This document shows positions 1-8,208 of a stretch of 64,000 bases of DNA, in pieces. Location of the stretch: assembly GCF_000507245.1 (NCBI RefSeq), contig NC_023035.1, positions 1,527,501-1,591,500 on the forward strand. Reading direction: 5' to 3'. The translations under genes and the position numbers were made by a program. Under the pieces are notes generated by a model, which saw only the letters and a list, made by a program, of their open reading frames with translations, did no database searches and was not told the DNA's origin. Positions within the stretch are counted from its first letter, which is position 1; each line of letters begins with the position of its first letter. The DNA comes from Salinispira pacifica. Its GTDB lineage: Bacteria > Spirochaetota > Spirochaetia > DSM-27196 > Salinispiraceae.

Positions 1-25
1 ATCGTCCCCATGATGTCGAACTGCA

Positions 26-63
26 AAGCCCGAGCGCCATTGTGCAGCTGCGGGCTTTTTTTT
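26..63 (+). terminator. Intrinsic terminator of an upstream gene
   Basis: The arms AAGCCCG (26-32) and CGGGCTT (51-57) are complementary and are followed by an uninterrupted T run. This is a Rho-independent terminator reading rightwards. The gene it serves lies outside the window; in many bacteria rplU-rpmA precede obgE, but that cannot be seen here. Confidence 0.75.
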
Positions 64-122
64 GCGGTTATATAATTCAGAAATGAGCCAGGACAGAAAA
101 TCTCGGTTTCACCGGTATCAGG

Positions 123-334
123 GCCTGCGACTCTGTAGGTTATAGCAAAATCCTTTGGATTTCGCTGGTATTGGAGCCTGCGGCTCTGTAGGTTATAGCA
201 AAATCCTTTGGATTTCGCTGGTATTGGAGCCCGCGGCTCTGTAGTTTGTAGCAAAATCCTTCGGATTTCGCTGGTATTGGAGCCCGCGGCTCTGTAGTTT
301 GTAGCAAAAACCTTTCAGGTTTTCGCTAGGGGTT
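123..334. repeat. Four tandem copies of a 53-bp hairpin repeat upstream of obgE
   Basis: Copies begin at 123, 176, 229 and 282 with an exact 53-bp period. Each holds a G+C-rich palindrome-like part (GGAGCCCGCGGCTC in copy 3) and a hairpin, GCAAAATCC with GGATTTCGC. The third copy has a TTCG loop. In the last copy both arms change together (ACCT with AGGT), so pairing is kept. The stretch 64-343 holds no gene. The array lies between the upstream terminator and obgE, so it would be in the obgE 5' leader if the promoter is to its left. Confidence 0.85.
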
Positions 335-343
335 TAAATAAAA

Positions 344-1447
344 ATGAATTCGTTTGTAGATGAAATGAAAATCGGGGTTGCCAGCGGTAACGGCGGGCCC
401 GGATGTGTGTCGTTCCGCCGGGAAAAATATGTTCCCAAGGGCGGTCCCGACGGCGGCGACGGCGGCCGGGGCGGGGATGTGATTTTCCGCGTTAAGGATA
501 ATTTGAAGACGCTCACCCATTTGCGCCCCAACAAGACCTACCGGGCGCAGAACGGGCTACCCGGGGAGGGCCGGAAGAAGCACGGGAAGGATGGCGAAGA
601 TCTGGTGGTTCTTGTACCTCCGGGCACCCAGGTGAAGGATGCCGAGACCGGCGATATCCTGCTGGATCTGGTGGAGAACAACTCCGAGCACCGCTTCCTC
701 ATCGGCGGAATCGGCGGCCAGGGGAATACCCATTTTGCCACCAGCCGGAATCAGACACCGCGCTTCGCTCAGCCGGGCATGCCCGGAGAGACCAGGAAGA
801 TCAGGCTGGAGCTGTCGCTTATTGCCGATATCGGGTTTGTGGGCTACCCCAATGCGGGAAAGAGCAGCCTGCTGGGGGTTCTCACCTCCGCCCATCCCAA
901 GGTCGGGGCGTATCCTTTTACCACCAAGATTCCCAATCTGGGTGTGCTTCGGGCGTTTAACAGGGATATTATTCTTGCAGATATTCCCGGAATTATTCAG
1001 GGGGCCAGTGAAGGTGCGGGGTTGGGATACCGTTTTCTGAAACATATCAGCCGTACCGCTGCGCTGTTGTTTCTGGTGGATCTCAGTGACTATCAGGATC
1101 CTGTGGAGGTCTTTGAAAATCTCAAACAGGAGCTTCACGCATATGAGCCTGAACTGCTGAAGCGCCCGCATTATATTCTGGCTACGAAAATGGATATTCC
1201 AGAGGCGCGGGAACGGCTGGATGAGTTCCGCTCCAAGGTATCCGAAGAGGTGCTGCCGGTTTCCTCCGCTACACGGGACGGAATTGATGAACTGATTAAG
1301 AAATTGTTCAGTCTTACGGTGGAAAAAAAGAGCGTCGAAGAGGCCGTGGAAGTACCGGATTATTATTCCTATGATCCTGATGATGATCACAGCAATGCTG
1401 AAGGTGCTTCCGAATCCCGGAGTGAGTCTTCAGGCGGAAAGGAATAA
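344..1447 (+). CDS. obgE: GTPase Obg/CgtA
   Basis: This is the conserved Obg GTPase, which associates with the large ribosomal subunit and acts in ribosome assembly and stress control. The N-terminal glycine-rich OBG fold (about residues 1-158, with GGPGCVSFRREK and GGDGGRGGDV) precedes the G domain. That domain shows P-loop GYPNAGKSS (about 167), DIPG (about 213), TKMD (about 282) and a G5-like SSATRDG. At 367 aa it is shorter than Obg proteins with a C-terminal OCT domain and ends in an acidic, serine-rich tail. The ATG is preceded by AGGGG about 12 nt upstream. It starts a tightly packed run with nadD only 6 nt downstream. Confidence 0.97.
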   Translation: MNSFVDEMKIGVASGNGGPGCVSFRREKYVPKGGPDGGDGGRGGDVIFRVKDNLKTLTHLRPNKTYRAQNGLPGEGRKKHGKDGEDLVVLVPPGTQVKDAETGDILLDLVENNSEHRFLIGGIGGQGNTHFATSRNQTPRFAQPGMPGETRKIRLELSLIADIGFVGYPNAGKSSLLGVLTSAHPKVGAYPFTTKIPNLGVLRAFNRDIILADIPGIIQGASEGAGLGYRFLKHISRTAALLFLVDLSDYQDPVEVFENLKQELHAYEPELLKRPHYILATKMDIPEARERLDEFRSKVSEEVLPVSSATRDGIDELIKKLFSLTVEKKSVEEAVEVPDYYSYDPDDDHSNAEGASESRSESSGGKE

Positions 1448-1453
1448 CCGGAG

Positions 1454-2083
1454 ATGAGGGCAGCTGTGCTCGGCGGGAGTTTTGATCCGCCCCACCTGGG
1501 CCATGAGCATATCGCAGTGGAGGCCGCCGAACAACTGAATCTTCAGCGCCTCTATCTGGTGCCTGCTCACCGGTCTCCTTTTAAATCCGGACACGGCGCC
1601 CGGGGCTTCCGGCGTATGGAAATGCTTGAGCGCAGCGCTTCGGCAATTAAGCGCAGGGTTCCCGAGCTCCAGATAAAAATCCTGGATGTTGAACTCAAAC
1701 GGGGCGGGAGCAGCTACAGCTATCAGACCCTGGAATATATTTCCCGGGAGTTGTCCGGGGAAAATCATGACTACACAAACTCGGAACTCTATCTTATTAT
1801 TGGGGAAGACAACCTGAAGACATTCACCCTCTGGAAACAGTGGAAAAATATTCTTGAGCTTGCACGACTTGCGGTTCTTCCCCGGGAAACCGGCAGGGGA
1901 AGAATATCTCTGCCGGAGGATTTGGAGCATGTGAAGGAACGTATCCGGATTGTGAATGCTCCGGTGTTCCCGGCTGCATCCAGCTCAATTCGGGAGATGA
2001 TTGCCCGGGGTGATAATACAGACACAGTGCTGAATAAAGAGGTCTATGAATATATCAGAGATAATTCTCTCTATTCGATATAG
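1454..2083 (+). CDS. nadD: Nicotinate-nucleotide adenylyltransferase
   Basis: NadD transfers the adenylyl group of ATP to nicotinate mononucleotide, giving nicotinate adenine dinucleotide in NAD synthesis. The nucleotidyltransferase signature GGSFDPPHLGHEH is at residues 6-18, and the second ATP-binding motif, here SSSIREMI, is near 176. The length of 209 aa is normal. It starts 6 nt after obgE and its 3' end overlaps yqeK. Together with nadC and nadB further down the same strand it supplies most of the de novo NAD route; nadA is not in the window. Confidence 0.96.
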   Translation: MRAAVLGGSFDPPHLGHEHIAVEAAEQLNLQRLYLVPAHRSPFKSGHGARGFRRMEMLERSASAIKRRVPELQIKILDVELKRGGSSYSYQTLEYISRELSGENHDYTNSELYLIIGEDNLKTFTLWKQWKNILELARLAVLPRETGRGRISLPEDLEHVKERIRIVNAPVFPAASSSIREMIARGDNTDTVLNKEVYEYIRDNSLYSI

Positions 2084-2684
2084 AAGAGTGCGCAAACGTC
2101 TGCTCCGCTTTATTCGGGAGCAGAATAGTGTTGAACGCTATGAACATATTCTCAGAGTGACAGCCACCTGCAGGGCTCTGGCTCCCAGGTTTTCTGTTAA
2201 CCCCGCGCGGGCTGAAATTCTGGGTCTGGCACATGACATGGTGCGGGAATGGCCGGATGAGAAGTTTCTTCAATTGGTGAATGAGCACGGATATATCCCC
2301 AATGCAATGGAGCGGGAAAAGCCGCTGCTTCTTCACGGAAGATGCGCAGCCATCCTCCTTCGCCGGGATTTCGGCGTACGAAACCGCTCCATGCTCAGAT
2401 CCCTTGAGGATCACACTCTGGGACGCTGGGGAATGGATCTTACCGGCATACTTCTGTTTGTAAGCGATTACCTTGAACCGGGACGAAAGTATACCACCCC
2501 TGAATTCCGGGAGCGGGTTATGAACCTCAGCCCCTGGGAGATGGTGCTGGCGGTGAATGAACATGCCAAAGCCAGGGGGAAAAAAAAGAGCCCCCGCACG
2601 CATCAGCTTCATGTATATGCCAGGAAGATGGCTGGCCTTGAGCTGTCCGGAGGTGAGCGTGCCGCCCTGCAGGCCGGCGGTTAA
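2046..2684 (+). CDS. yqeK: YqeK-like HD-domain hydrolase
   Basis: This HD-superfamily phosphohydrolase resembles YqeK, a family known to cleave diadenosine tetraphosphate symmetrically and usually encoded beside nadD. Metal-binding residues appear as YEHILRV, GLAHDM (the HD pair), LLLHG and LEDHTLG. The ATG at 2046 has AGAGG at a good distance and overlaps the end of nadD by 38 nt. An in-frame GTG at 2088, just after the nadD stop, is the alternative and would give 198 aa. The overlap suggests coupled translation with nadD. Confidence 0.9.
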   Translation: MNISEIILSIRYRRVRKRLLRFIREQNSVERYEHILRVTATCRALAPRFSVNPARAEILGLAHDMVREWPDEKFLQLVNEHGYIPNAMEREKPLLLHGRCAAILLRRDFGVRNRSMLRSLEDHTLGRWGMDLTGILLFVSDYLEPGRKYTTPEFRERVMNLSPWEMVLAVNEHAKARGKKKSPRTHQLHVYARKMAGLELSGGERAALQAGG

Positions 2685-2698
2685 GAGTGTTCTGAGAC

Positions 2699-2718
2699 CT
2701 CCTCTGTCATGAGAGGAG
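2699..2718 (+). promoter_or_regulatory. Hairpin covering the Shine-Dalgarno of the LCP gene
   Basis: CTCCTCT (2699-2705) pairs perfectly with AGAGGAG (2712-2718) around a 6-nt loop. The 3' arm is the ribosome binding site of the gene starting at 2722. The purine-rich site is therefore fully paired in the simplest fold, which could limit initiation until the stem opens. No U tract follows, so it is not a terminator. Confidence 0.6.
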
Positions 2719-2721
2719 AAT

Positions 2722-3951
2722 ATGAGGAATGTGGAGAAGAAGGTGCCGAAAAATCAGTCAAAAATTGATCCAGCAATATTTGTCCTCCTTGGAATCATCG
2801 CCGTCATCGGTATTATCACCGCCGTGGTGCTTCTCAGTGTGGAACGGGATGATTTCAGTGCACGGATGGAGGAGAACCCCCAGATCCCCATACTGATACT
2901 TCTGTCCGACGGGGAAGAACTCAGCTCGGCTCAGCTGCTGCTCATGGACGGCAATACAGGTAATCTGGGAGTCTACGACATCCCCAGGAAAATCGGAGCA
3001 ATCATCCCGGCTCTGGGCAGGGTGGACCGTATCGATAACCTGTATGCAGAGATGGGTGCCAAAGAGGTGCGCAATACCCTGGAAGGGATCTTCGATCTGG
3101 AAATTGATTTTTACCTTGATCTGGATTTTGCCGATGTTGAGGTGCTGGTTGATACCATAGACGGAGTATCAGTTTTCATGCCTGCGCCCATTGAGGATTT
3201 CATCGATGAAAAAAGAGTCCGCATACCCGGAGGTAATGTCAGACTGGACGGTGAAAAAATGCGTTCATACATCCGCTATGAAGGAGATGATGAACGGGAG
3301 CTGGAATGGATCAGCCGGAGGTGGACATTCGTGCGGGAGCTTCTCAGAACTACTGCTGAATATCCTCTGCTGTACCGAAGCGATGAGCTGTTCAACCGCT
3401 ATTATCGGCATATGAACGCCAATTTTGACAAGAGTTCAGCCCGGAGCTTTCTGGAGATTCTGAAGGAACTGAACTTTGATTCAATGATCACTCAGCGTGT
3501 TTTGGGAAATGAGCGTCAGGTACAGACCGGAGAATATGCTCAGACCATCCTGTTCCCCCATTTCGAGGGGCAGCTGGTTCGGGAATCGGTAAAACAGGTG
3601 AGCCGAAGTCTGGGGGCACCGGAAGCGGCTTACACAGCCGCCTTAAACGTACAGCTGGAAATTCTCAATGGTACCGATATCAACGGTCTGGCGGCACGGA
3701 CTCAGGATCTGTATGAAAACTTCGGCTTTGAGGTTCTGCGGATCGGAAACGCAGATAGAAATGATTATGAGGAAACTGTTATTATTGACCGCAGCGGTAA
3801 TCTCCAGGGGGCCGAGCGGGTGGGGGATGTGATCCGCAGCTCAAATGTCCGTGAAGGAAGCCCCCTTCCGGAGAATGAAGACGTGGATGTGACAATCGTC
3901 CTGGGAAAAGATTTTGACGGATGGTATGTAAATTCATCCTCGGATGAGTAG
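2722..3951 (+). CDS. LytR-CpsA-Psr family protein with LytR_C domain
   Basis: The 409-aa membrane-anchored protein has a short charged N-terminus and one transmembrane segment (about residues 20-41). An LCP-like extracytoplasmic domain follows (about 50-270, with DIPRKIGA and the LDGEKMRSYIRYE stretch), then a C-terminal LytR_C domain (about 308-395, starting near VQLEILNGT). LCP proteins transfer lipid-linked glycopolymers to cell envelope acceptors. The acceptor in a spirochaete-like envelope is unknown, and the catalytic arginines are less clear than in Gram-positive relatives. Its ribosome binding site is in a 7-bp hairpin. The stop overlaps the region upstream of rsfS. Confidence 0.85.
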   Translation: MRNVEKKVPKNQSKIDPAIFVLLGIIAVIGIITAVVLLSVERDDFSARMEENPQIPILILLSDGEELSSAQLLLMDGNTGNLGVYDIPRKIGAIIPALGRVDRIDNLYAEMGAKEVRNTLEGIFDLEIDFYLDLDFADVEVLVDTIDGVSVFMPAPIEDFIDEKRVRIPGGNVRLDGEKMRSYIRYEGDDERELEWISRRWTFVRELLRTTAEYPLLYRSDELFNRYYRHMNANFDKSSARSFLEILKELNFDSMITQRVLGNERQVQTGEYAQTILFPHFEGQLVRESVKQVSRSLGAPEAAYTAALNVQLEILNGTDINGLAARTQDLYENFGFEVLRIGNADRNDYEETVIIDRSGNLQGAERVGDVIRSSNVREGSPLPENEDVDVTIVLGKDFDGWYVNSSSDE

Positions 3952-3985
3952 TCCCGGTGTACGCAGAAAAAAAGGTGAAAATACG

Positions 3986-4369
3986 ATGAGTGAAAATATG
4001 AGTGAACAAATGAACGAACAGGAAATACACCGGGAAGCGGTTAAAAACACCGCCCGGTTCATGGATGAAATAAAACTGGAAGATGTGGTTACCCTGGACT
4101 TTCAGGGGAAATCCAGCATTACGGATTATTACATTATCGCCACTGTTAATTCCTACGGCCAGCTCAGAGGGGCGGTGAAACGTCTGCATGAGTATTTCTA
4201 CCAGCAGCAGATCGACTGCAGGGGTGGAAAAAAACAGTCGGAAGAAGATAACTGGACTCTTCTTGACTGCGACTACTTCATTATCCACCTGATGACCAAA
4301 GAAGCCAGGGCATTTTATGATCTTGAAAAACTTTGGTTTGAAGCGGAGCGGCTGGAAACGGGAGCGTAG
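3986..4369 (+). CDS. rsfS: Ribosomal silencing factor RsfS
   Basis: RsfS binds ribosomal protein L14 and blocks joining of the subunits when nutrients are scarce. The protein shows the family core LDFQGKSSITDYYIIATVNS and CDYFIIHLMTKEARAFYDLE. The start at 3986 (MSENMSEQ) gives 127 aa, close to the usual length. An upstream in-frame ATG at 3944 overlaps the LCP gene and would add a charged extension with no family counterpart. It is followed after one base by nadC, a common pairing of rsfS with NAD or nucleotidyltransferase genes. Confidence 0.94.
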   Translation: MSENMSEQMNEQEIHREAVKNTARFMDEIKLEDVVTLDFQGKSSITDYYIIATVNSYGQLRGAVKRLHEYFYQQQIDCRGGKKQSEEDNWTLLDCDYFIIHLMTKEARAFYDLEKLWFEAERLETGA

Positions 4370-4370
4370 C

Positions 4371-5243
4371 ATGGATCTGGCCAACGGGGAGTTATATGAA
4401 GAGTTCAGTCTTCTGCTCAAACACGCCTTGCAGGAAGATTTGGGCGATCTCGGCGATATTACCAGCGATGCGGTGTTTTCTTCCGGGGATATGTCAAGGG
4501 CGGTGATTATCTCCCGGCAGGATGGCGTGCTTTCCGGTCTGGACTGTGCCATTGAGACCTTTCGCTCATGCGACCCCGATAAAGCTCTGAGTTTTGCTCC
4601 TGCTGCCGTCGACGGTGATCTGCTGGAGGACGGACAGAAGGTCCTTGAGATCAGCGGTCCGGCGGGTTCTCTTCTCCGGGCTGAACGCAGCGCTCTGAAT
4701 TTTCTGGGGTTTTTCTCAGGAATTGCCGGCAATGCCAAGCGCCACTGTGATGCCCTGGAAGGTTCTTCCACCAGAATACTGGACACCCGAAAAACTCTCC
4801 CCGGCTATCGAAGGCTCTCCAAGGCAGCAGTGGCCGACGGAGGGGGCTTTAATCATCGTATGGGATTGTACGATATGGTGATGATCAAGGATAACCATGC
4901 GGATGCCGCAGGCGGTCTTGCAGCAGCGGTACAAAAAGTTCACGAGAAATGGGGCGAACAGTTCAAAGTGGAAGTAGAGTGCCGGAATCTTGAACAGGTT
5001 GCCTTGGCCCTCACTTTGGATGTGGACGTAATCATGCTGGACAATATGAGCCGGGAGGATTGCCGGGAAGCAGTCCGTCTTCGGGAGGAGAAGGGGCGTA
5101 CTGCACAGGCCTTCGAAGCCTCCGGTGATTTTACCCCGGAAAAAATCCGTGAGTATGCGGATGTTGGATTGGATTTCATATCGGTGGGCGGGTTAACTCA
5201 TTCGGTGAAAAATCATAATTTTTCCATGCGCATTGTCCATTGA
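4371..5243 (+). CDS. nadC: Nicotinate-nucleotide pyrophosphorylase (carboxylating)
   Basis: NadC converts quinolinate and PRPP to nicotinate mononucleotide. Family motifs include LDTRKTLPGYRRLSKAAV, GGGFNHRMGLYDMVMIKDNH, VEVECRNLEQ, IMLDNMS and the phosphate-binding FISVGGLTHS near the C-terminus. The ATG at 4371, one base after the rsfS stop and preceded by GGAG, gives 290 aa. Starts further upstream lie inside rsfS. With nadB directly downstream and nadD upstream it forms a de novo NAD cluster. Confidence 0.97.
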   Translation: MDLANGELYEEFSLLLKHALQEDLGDLGDITSDAVFSSGDMSRAVIISRQDGVLSGLDCAIETFRSCDPDKALSFAPAAVDGDLLEDGQKVLEISGPAGSLLRAERSALNFLGFFSGIAGNAKRHCDALEGSSTRILDTRKTLPGYRRLSKAAVADGGGFNHRMGLYDMVMIKDNHADAAGGLAAAVQKVHEKWGEQFKVEVECRNLEQVALALTLDVDVIMLDNMSREDCREAVRLREEKGRTAQAFEASGDFTPEKIREYADVGLDFISVGGLTHSVKNHNFSMRIVH

Positions 5244-5259
5244 TCGGCATGTATAACAG

Positions 5260-6852
5260 GTGAAGAACGTGGAGCATGAAATACAGGATGTGCTGATAAT
5301 CGGGACAGGGATTGCCGGCCTTTCCGCCGCAGTGACGGCGGCGGAGGCAGGACTGTCGGTGACTGTTTTATCCAAGGACGGGGATGTTTCCCGGAACAAT
5401 ACCTGGTGGGCCCAGGGCGGAATCGTGGCCGAAGGCATTGACGACAATCCGGAACTTCTGGCGAAGGATATAATGGAGGCCGGCAGCAGAATTAATAATG
5501 TGCAGGCTGTGAATATCGTGGCACAGGAAGGACCGGAACTGGTCCACGAACTGCTGATTAATAAGGCGGGGGTTCCGTTTGAACGGGGGAAGGACGGAAA
5601 CTTTGACCGGACCCGGGAAGGCGCACACTCCCTGCGGAGAATATTCCATGTGAAGGATCAGACCGGCCGGGCCATTCAGGAACATCTGATGGCCTATGCC
5701 GCAGGATTGAAGAATATCAGTTTTCTGCCCGGCATGGTCGCCGTCGACCTTATTACCAACACCCACCACTCAACCGACCCCCAGCAGCGCTACAAGAAGC
5801 GGAAGGTGCTGGGAGCATATGTTCTGGACGAAACTTCCGGTGAGATCACACCCGTTTTTTCCCCATCGGTGATTCTGGCCACAGGAGGGGTGGGCTCTCT
5901 GTATCTTCACACGTCAAACCCCGCCTCGGCCACCGGAGACGGAATTGCCATGGCGTACCGGGCCGGTTGCGAAATAATCAATGCAGAGTACATTCAGTTT
6001 CATCCCACAACTCTCTATCATCGGGATGCCCAGCGCTTTCTCATGACCGAGGCTCTCCGGGGGGAAGGGGCCCGGCTGATGAACCGCCGGGGCGAATATT
6101 TCATGGAGCGGTATCAGCCTGAATTAAAGGACCTGGCTCCCAGAGATGAGGTTGCCAGAGCAATATACAATGAGATGGACAGCTCCACCGGTTTTGTCTA
6201 CCTGGATGCGCGAAATCTCAAGGTGGATGTACAGCAACGCTTCCCCGGAATATTCCACCGCTGCAGCGAGCTCGACATGGATATCCGCAGCGATCTGATT
6301 CCCGTGGTTCCTGCAGCCCATTATTTCTGCGGCGGAATCAAGGTGAATTCAAGCGGCAGAACTGAGATTAAGAATCTGTATGCCGTAGGGGAGAGCGCAG
6401 GAACCGGGGTGCACGGCGCCAATCGGCTTGCTTCAGTCAGCCTGCTGGAAGGTCTGGTATTCGGTGTCCGTGCTGCCCGGAGCATTATTAAACATGAGGC
6501 GAAGCTGAAAAGCAGGCTGGTCAACAGTATTCCCGAATGGAAATATCCACCCCGGGTGGTGGACTTCGATCCCCTGCTCATTAAACACGACCTGCAGAAT
6601 ATTCAGTCCACAATGTGGAATTACGTGGGAATTCTGAGAACCGAAAAACGGCTGGACAGGGCCCTCTCCGACCTGAACTACTACACTCACCGGATTGAGC
6701 GTTTCTACAAGGAAGCCAGGGCCGGAAAAGAGATTATTCAACTTCGGAATGCGGTTCTCAGCGCAACCATTATCGCCCGGGCGGCCCAGGCAAACACAGA
6801 GTCACGGGGCTGTCATTTCCGGGAAGCACCAAAGAGCATGAATCCCGGCTGA
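5260..6852 (+). CDS. nadB: L-aspartate oxidase
   Basis: NadB oxidises L-aspartate to iminoaspartate, the first step of de novo NAD synthesis, using FAD. The dinucleotide-binding motif IIGTGIAGLSAA is at the N-terminus. HSLRRIFHVKDQTGRA, EALRGEGARLMN, the catalytic-region LAPRDEVARAI and VHGANRLASVSLLEGLVFG identify the family among succinate dehydrogenase flavoprotein relatives. The length is 530 aa. The start is GTG at 5260 behind ACAGG. The quinolinate synthase gene nadA, its usual partner, is not nearby. Confidence 0.96.
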   Translation: MKNVEHEIQDVLIIGTGIAGLSAAVTAAEAGLSVTVLSKDGDVSRNNTWWAQGGIVAEGIDDNPELLAKDIMEAGSRINNVQAVNIVAQEGPELVHELLINKAGVPFERGKDGNFDRTREGAHSLRRIFHVKDQTGRAIQEHLMAYAAGLKNISFLPGMVAVDLITNTHHSTDPQQRYKKRKVLGAYVLDETSGEITPVFSPSVILATGGVGSLYLHTSNPASATGDGIAMAYRAGCEIINAEYIQFHPTTLYHRDAQRFLMTEALRGEGARLMNRRGEYFMERYQPELKDLAPRDEVARAIYNEMDSSTGFVYLDARNLKVDVQQRFPGIFHRCSELDMDIRSDLIPVVPAAHYFCGGIKVNSSGRTEIKNLYAVGESAGTGVHGANRLASVSLLEGLVFGVRAARSIIKHEAKLKSRLVNSIPEWKYPPRVVDFDPLLIKHDLQNIQSTMWNYVGILRTEKRLDRALSDLNYYTHRIERFYKEARAGKEIIQLRNAVLSATIIARAAQANTESRGCHFREAPKSMNPG

Positions 6853-6899
6853 ATCATATCCAGAAATTGGAGACAATTTCATAAATCGCGCACATTTAA

Positions 6900-6929
6900 T
6901 TGGACATCAGTATTTCCACCGCATATACT
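6900..6929 (+). promoter_or_regulatory. Predicted sigma-70 type promoter for spoVG
   Basis: TTGGAC (6900-6905) and TATACT (6924-6929) are separated by 18 bp and lie about 110 bp before spoVG. The 188-bp gap after nadB contains no other gene, and no terminator is visible for the nad run. Confidence 0.5.
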
Positions 6930-7040
6930 TTGTATAGGCACAATGTTTCCGCTGATCGATTGTTACCCCGTGCCAGGAGTTTATGGCTCTGAACGTACAG
7001 TCCGGTTCGGATCGGTTACATCAAACTGAAGGAGCATGAA

Positions 7041-7325
7041 ATGCAGATTACTGATATCCGAGTACGGCGGGTGAGCTCTGAAGGGAAATTAAAGGCGTAT
7101 GTTACCGTTACCTTTGATGACTGCTTTGTCGTGCATAATGTGAAGGTTATTGAAGGCAAAAGCGGGGTATTCATCGCCATGCCCAGCCGGAAAACCAAAA
7201 CCGGGGAATACAAGGATGTTGCCCATCCGATCAATTCTGACTTTCGCAATGAGCTGCAGGATAAAATACTGCAGGCGTTTGAAACCCAGAAGGATGAGGA
7301 ACCTCTACAGAGCGATTTTTCCTGA
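7041..7325 (+). CDS. spoVG: SpoVG family regulator
   Basis: SpoVG is a small conserved protein first described in sporulation. In spirochaetes such as Borrelia it is known to bind DNA and RNA. The 94-aa sequence carries the typical start [11 protein letters not shown], the [11 protein letters not shown] core and the AMPSRKT motif, followed by [18 protein letters not shown] lies 8 nt before the ATG. It appears monocistronic, with its own promoter and a tRNA gene downstream. Confidence 0.96.
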   Translation: MQITDIRVRRVSSEGKLKAYVTVTFDDCFVVHNVKVIEGKSGVFIAMPSRKTKTGEYKDVAHPINSDFRNELQDKILQAFETQKDEEPLQSDFS

Positions 7326-7398
7326 TCGCCCCTGCAGCAGTTCTGTATTCACCTGCCTCTTTTCCCAAAAACCTCAACCGTTAGATAGCGGAAATCGT

Positions 7399-7428
7399 TT
7401 GACATGAAATGCGGTTTTACGCTATGTT
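7399..7428 (+). promoter_or_regulatory. Promoter of tRNA-Gln
   Basis: A perfect -35 hexamer TTGACA (7399-7404) and TATGTT (7423-7428) are separated by 18 bp, and the -10 ends 16 nt before the tRNA. The same transcript may continue into rplY, since no terminator separates them. Confidence 0.7.
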
Positions 7429-7444
7429 ATCGTCTCAAATCTGT

Positions 7445-7517
7445 TGGGATGTAGCCAAGCGGTTAAGGCACCGGGTTTTGATCCCGGCATGCGGAGGTTC
7501 GAATCCTCCCATCCCAG
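7445..7517 (+). tRNA. tRNA-Gln (anticodon TTG)
   Basis: The acceptor arms TGGGATG (7445-7451) and CATCCCA (7510-7516) pair fully, with discriminator G at 7517. The anticodon stem CCGGG/CCCGG encloses TTTTGAT, giving TTG at 7478-7480. The T arm is GGAGG-TTCGAAT-CCTCC. CCA is not encoded, so it must be added after transcription. Confidence 0.97.
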
Positions 7518-7556
7518 GTACTGTTCACTGGAAAGATATCATCTGGAGGAAATATA

Positions 7557-8177
7557 ATGGCTGAAAAAGTATTAACAGTTGAAGAACGGACTGAAAAGGG
7601 CAGCTCGGCGAGCCGCCGTGCCCGGCATGAGGGCATCATTCCCGCAGTAGTATACGGGCACGAAGCTCCCAGGCACATTCTTGTGAATGCCCGTGAATTC
7701 CGCGCCGTGTTCAAACACATTTCAGAGAGTGAAATTGTTACTCTCAAGCTGGGCAAGAAAAAAATACAGGTGCTGGTAAAGGATTATCAGGCTGATATGA
7801 TCAAGGGTAATCTGATTCATCTGGATTTTTATGAAATTGAAGCAGGTAAAACCGTTAAAACCAATGTGGCCCTCCATATTGTTGGAACGCCTGCGGAAGT
7901 GCGTCAGGGCGGTATTCTTGAAGCACCTCTTCACGAGCTGGAAATTGAGTGTCTTCCCAAGGATCTGCCGGAAAGCATTGAGGTTGATGTAAGCGATCTG
8001 GACACTGCCAGTGCCATGCATGTTGGTGATATTAAGGCTCCCGAGGGAGTGAAAATCCTCACCAACGAAGATCAGCTGATCGCTGCGGTAACCTTCGCCA
8101 AGGAAGAAGTTGAAGAAACTGACGAAGAAGCTGAAGATGAAGCAGTCGCAGAAACAGAACCTGAAACTGAAGAGTAA
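7557..8177 (+). CDS. rplY: 50S ribosomal protein L25 (Ctc form)
   Basis: This is the long TL5/Ctc form of L25, which binds 5S rRNA. The N-terminal L25 domain contains TEKGSSASRRARHEGIIPAV and YGHEAPRH. The C-terminal beta domain (from about residue 95) is followed by a strongly acidic glutamate-rich tail that ends the 206-aa protein. GGAGG lies 7 nt before the ATG. It sits upstream of pth, a conserved pairing in bacteria. Confidence 0.95.
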   Translation: MAEKVLTVEERTEKGSSASRRARHEGIIPAVVYGHEAPRHILVNAREFRAVFKHISESEIVTLKLGKKKIQVLVKDYQADMIKGNLIHLDFYEIEAGKTVKTNVALHIVGTPAEVRQGGILEAPLHELEIECLPKDLPESIEVDVSDLDTASAMHVGDIKAPEGVKILTNEDQLIAAVTFAKEEVEETDEEAEDEAVAETEPETEE

Positions 8178-8183
8178 TATTCT

Positions 8184-8205
8184 ATCCGGGGAAGGTTCCC
8201 CGGAT
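8184..8205 (+). other. Strong hairpin between rplY and pth
   Basis: ATCCGGGG (8184-8191) and CCCCGGAT (8198-8205) form a perfect 8-bp stem with a 6-nt loop immediately after the rplY stop. There is no T run, so termination is not supported. It could stabilise the rplY mRNA end or mark a processing site. It argues that pth translation begins downstream of it. Confidence 0.55.
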
Positions 8206-8208
8206 GCT

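Noticed and set aside
123-334. CRISPR array
   Set aside because: The 53-bp units are contiguous and nearly identical throughout, without unique spacers.
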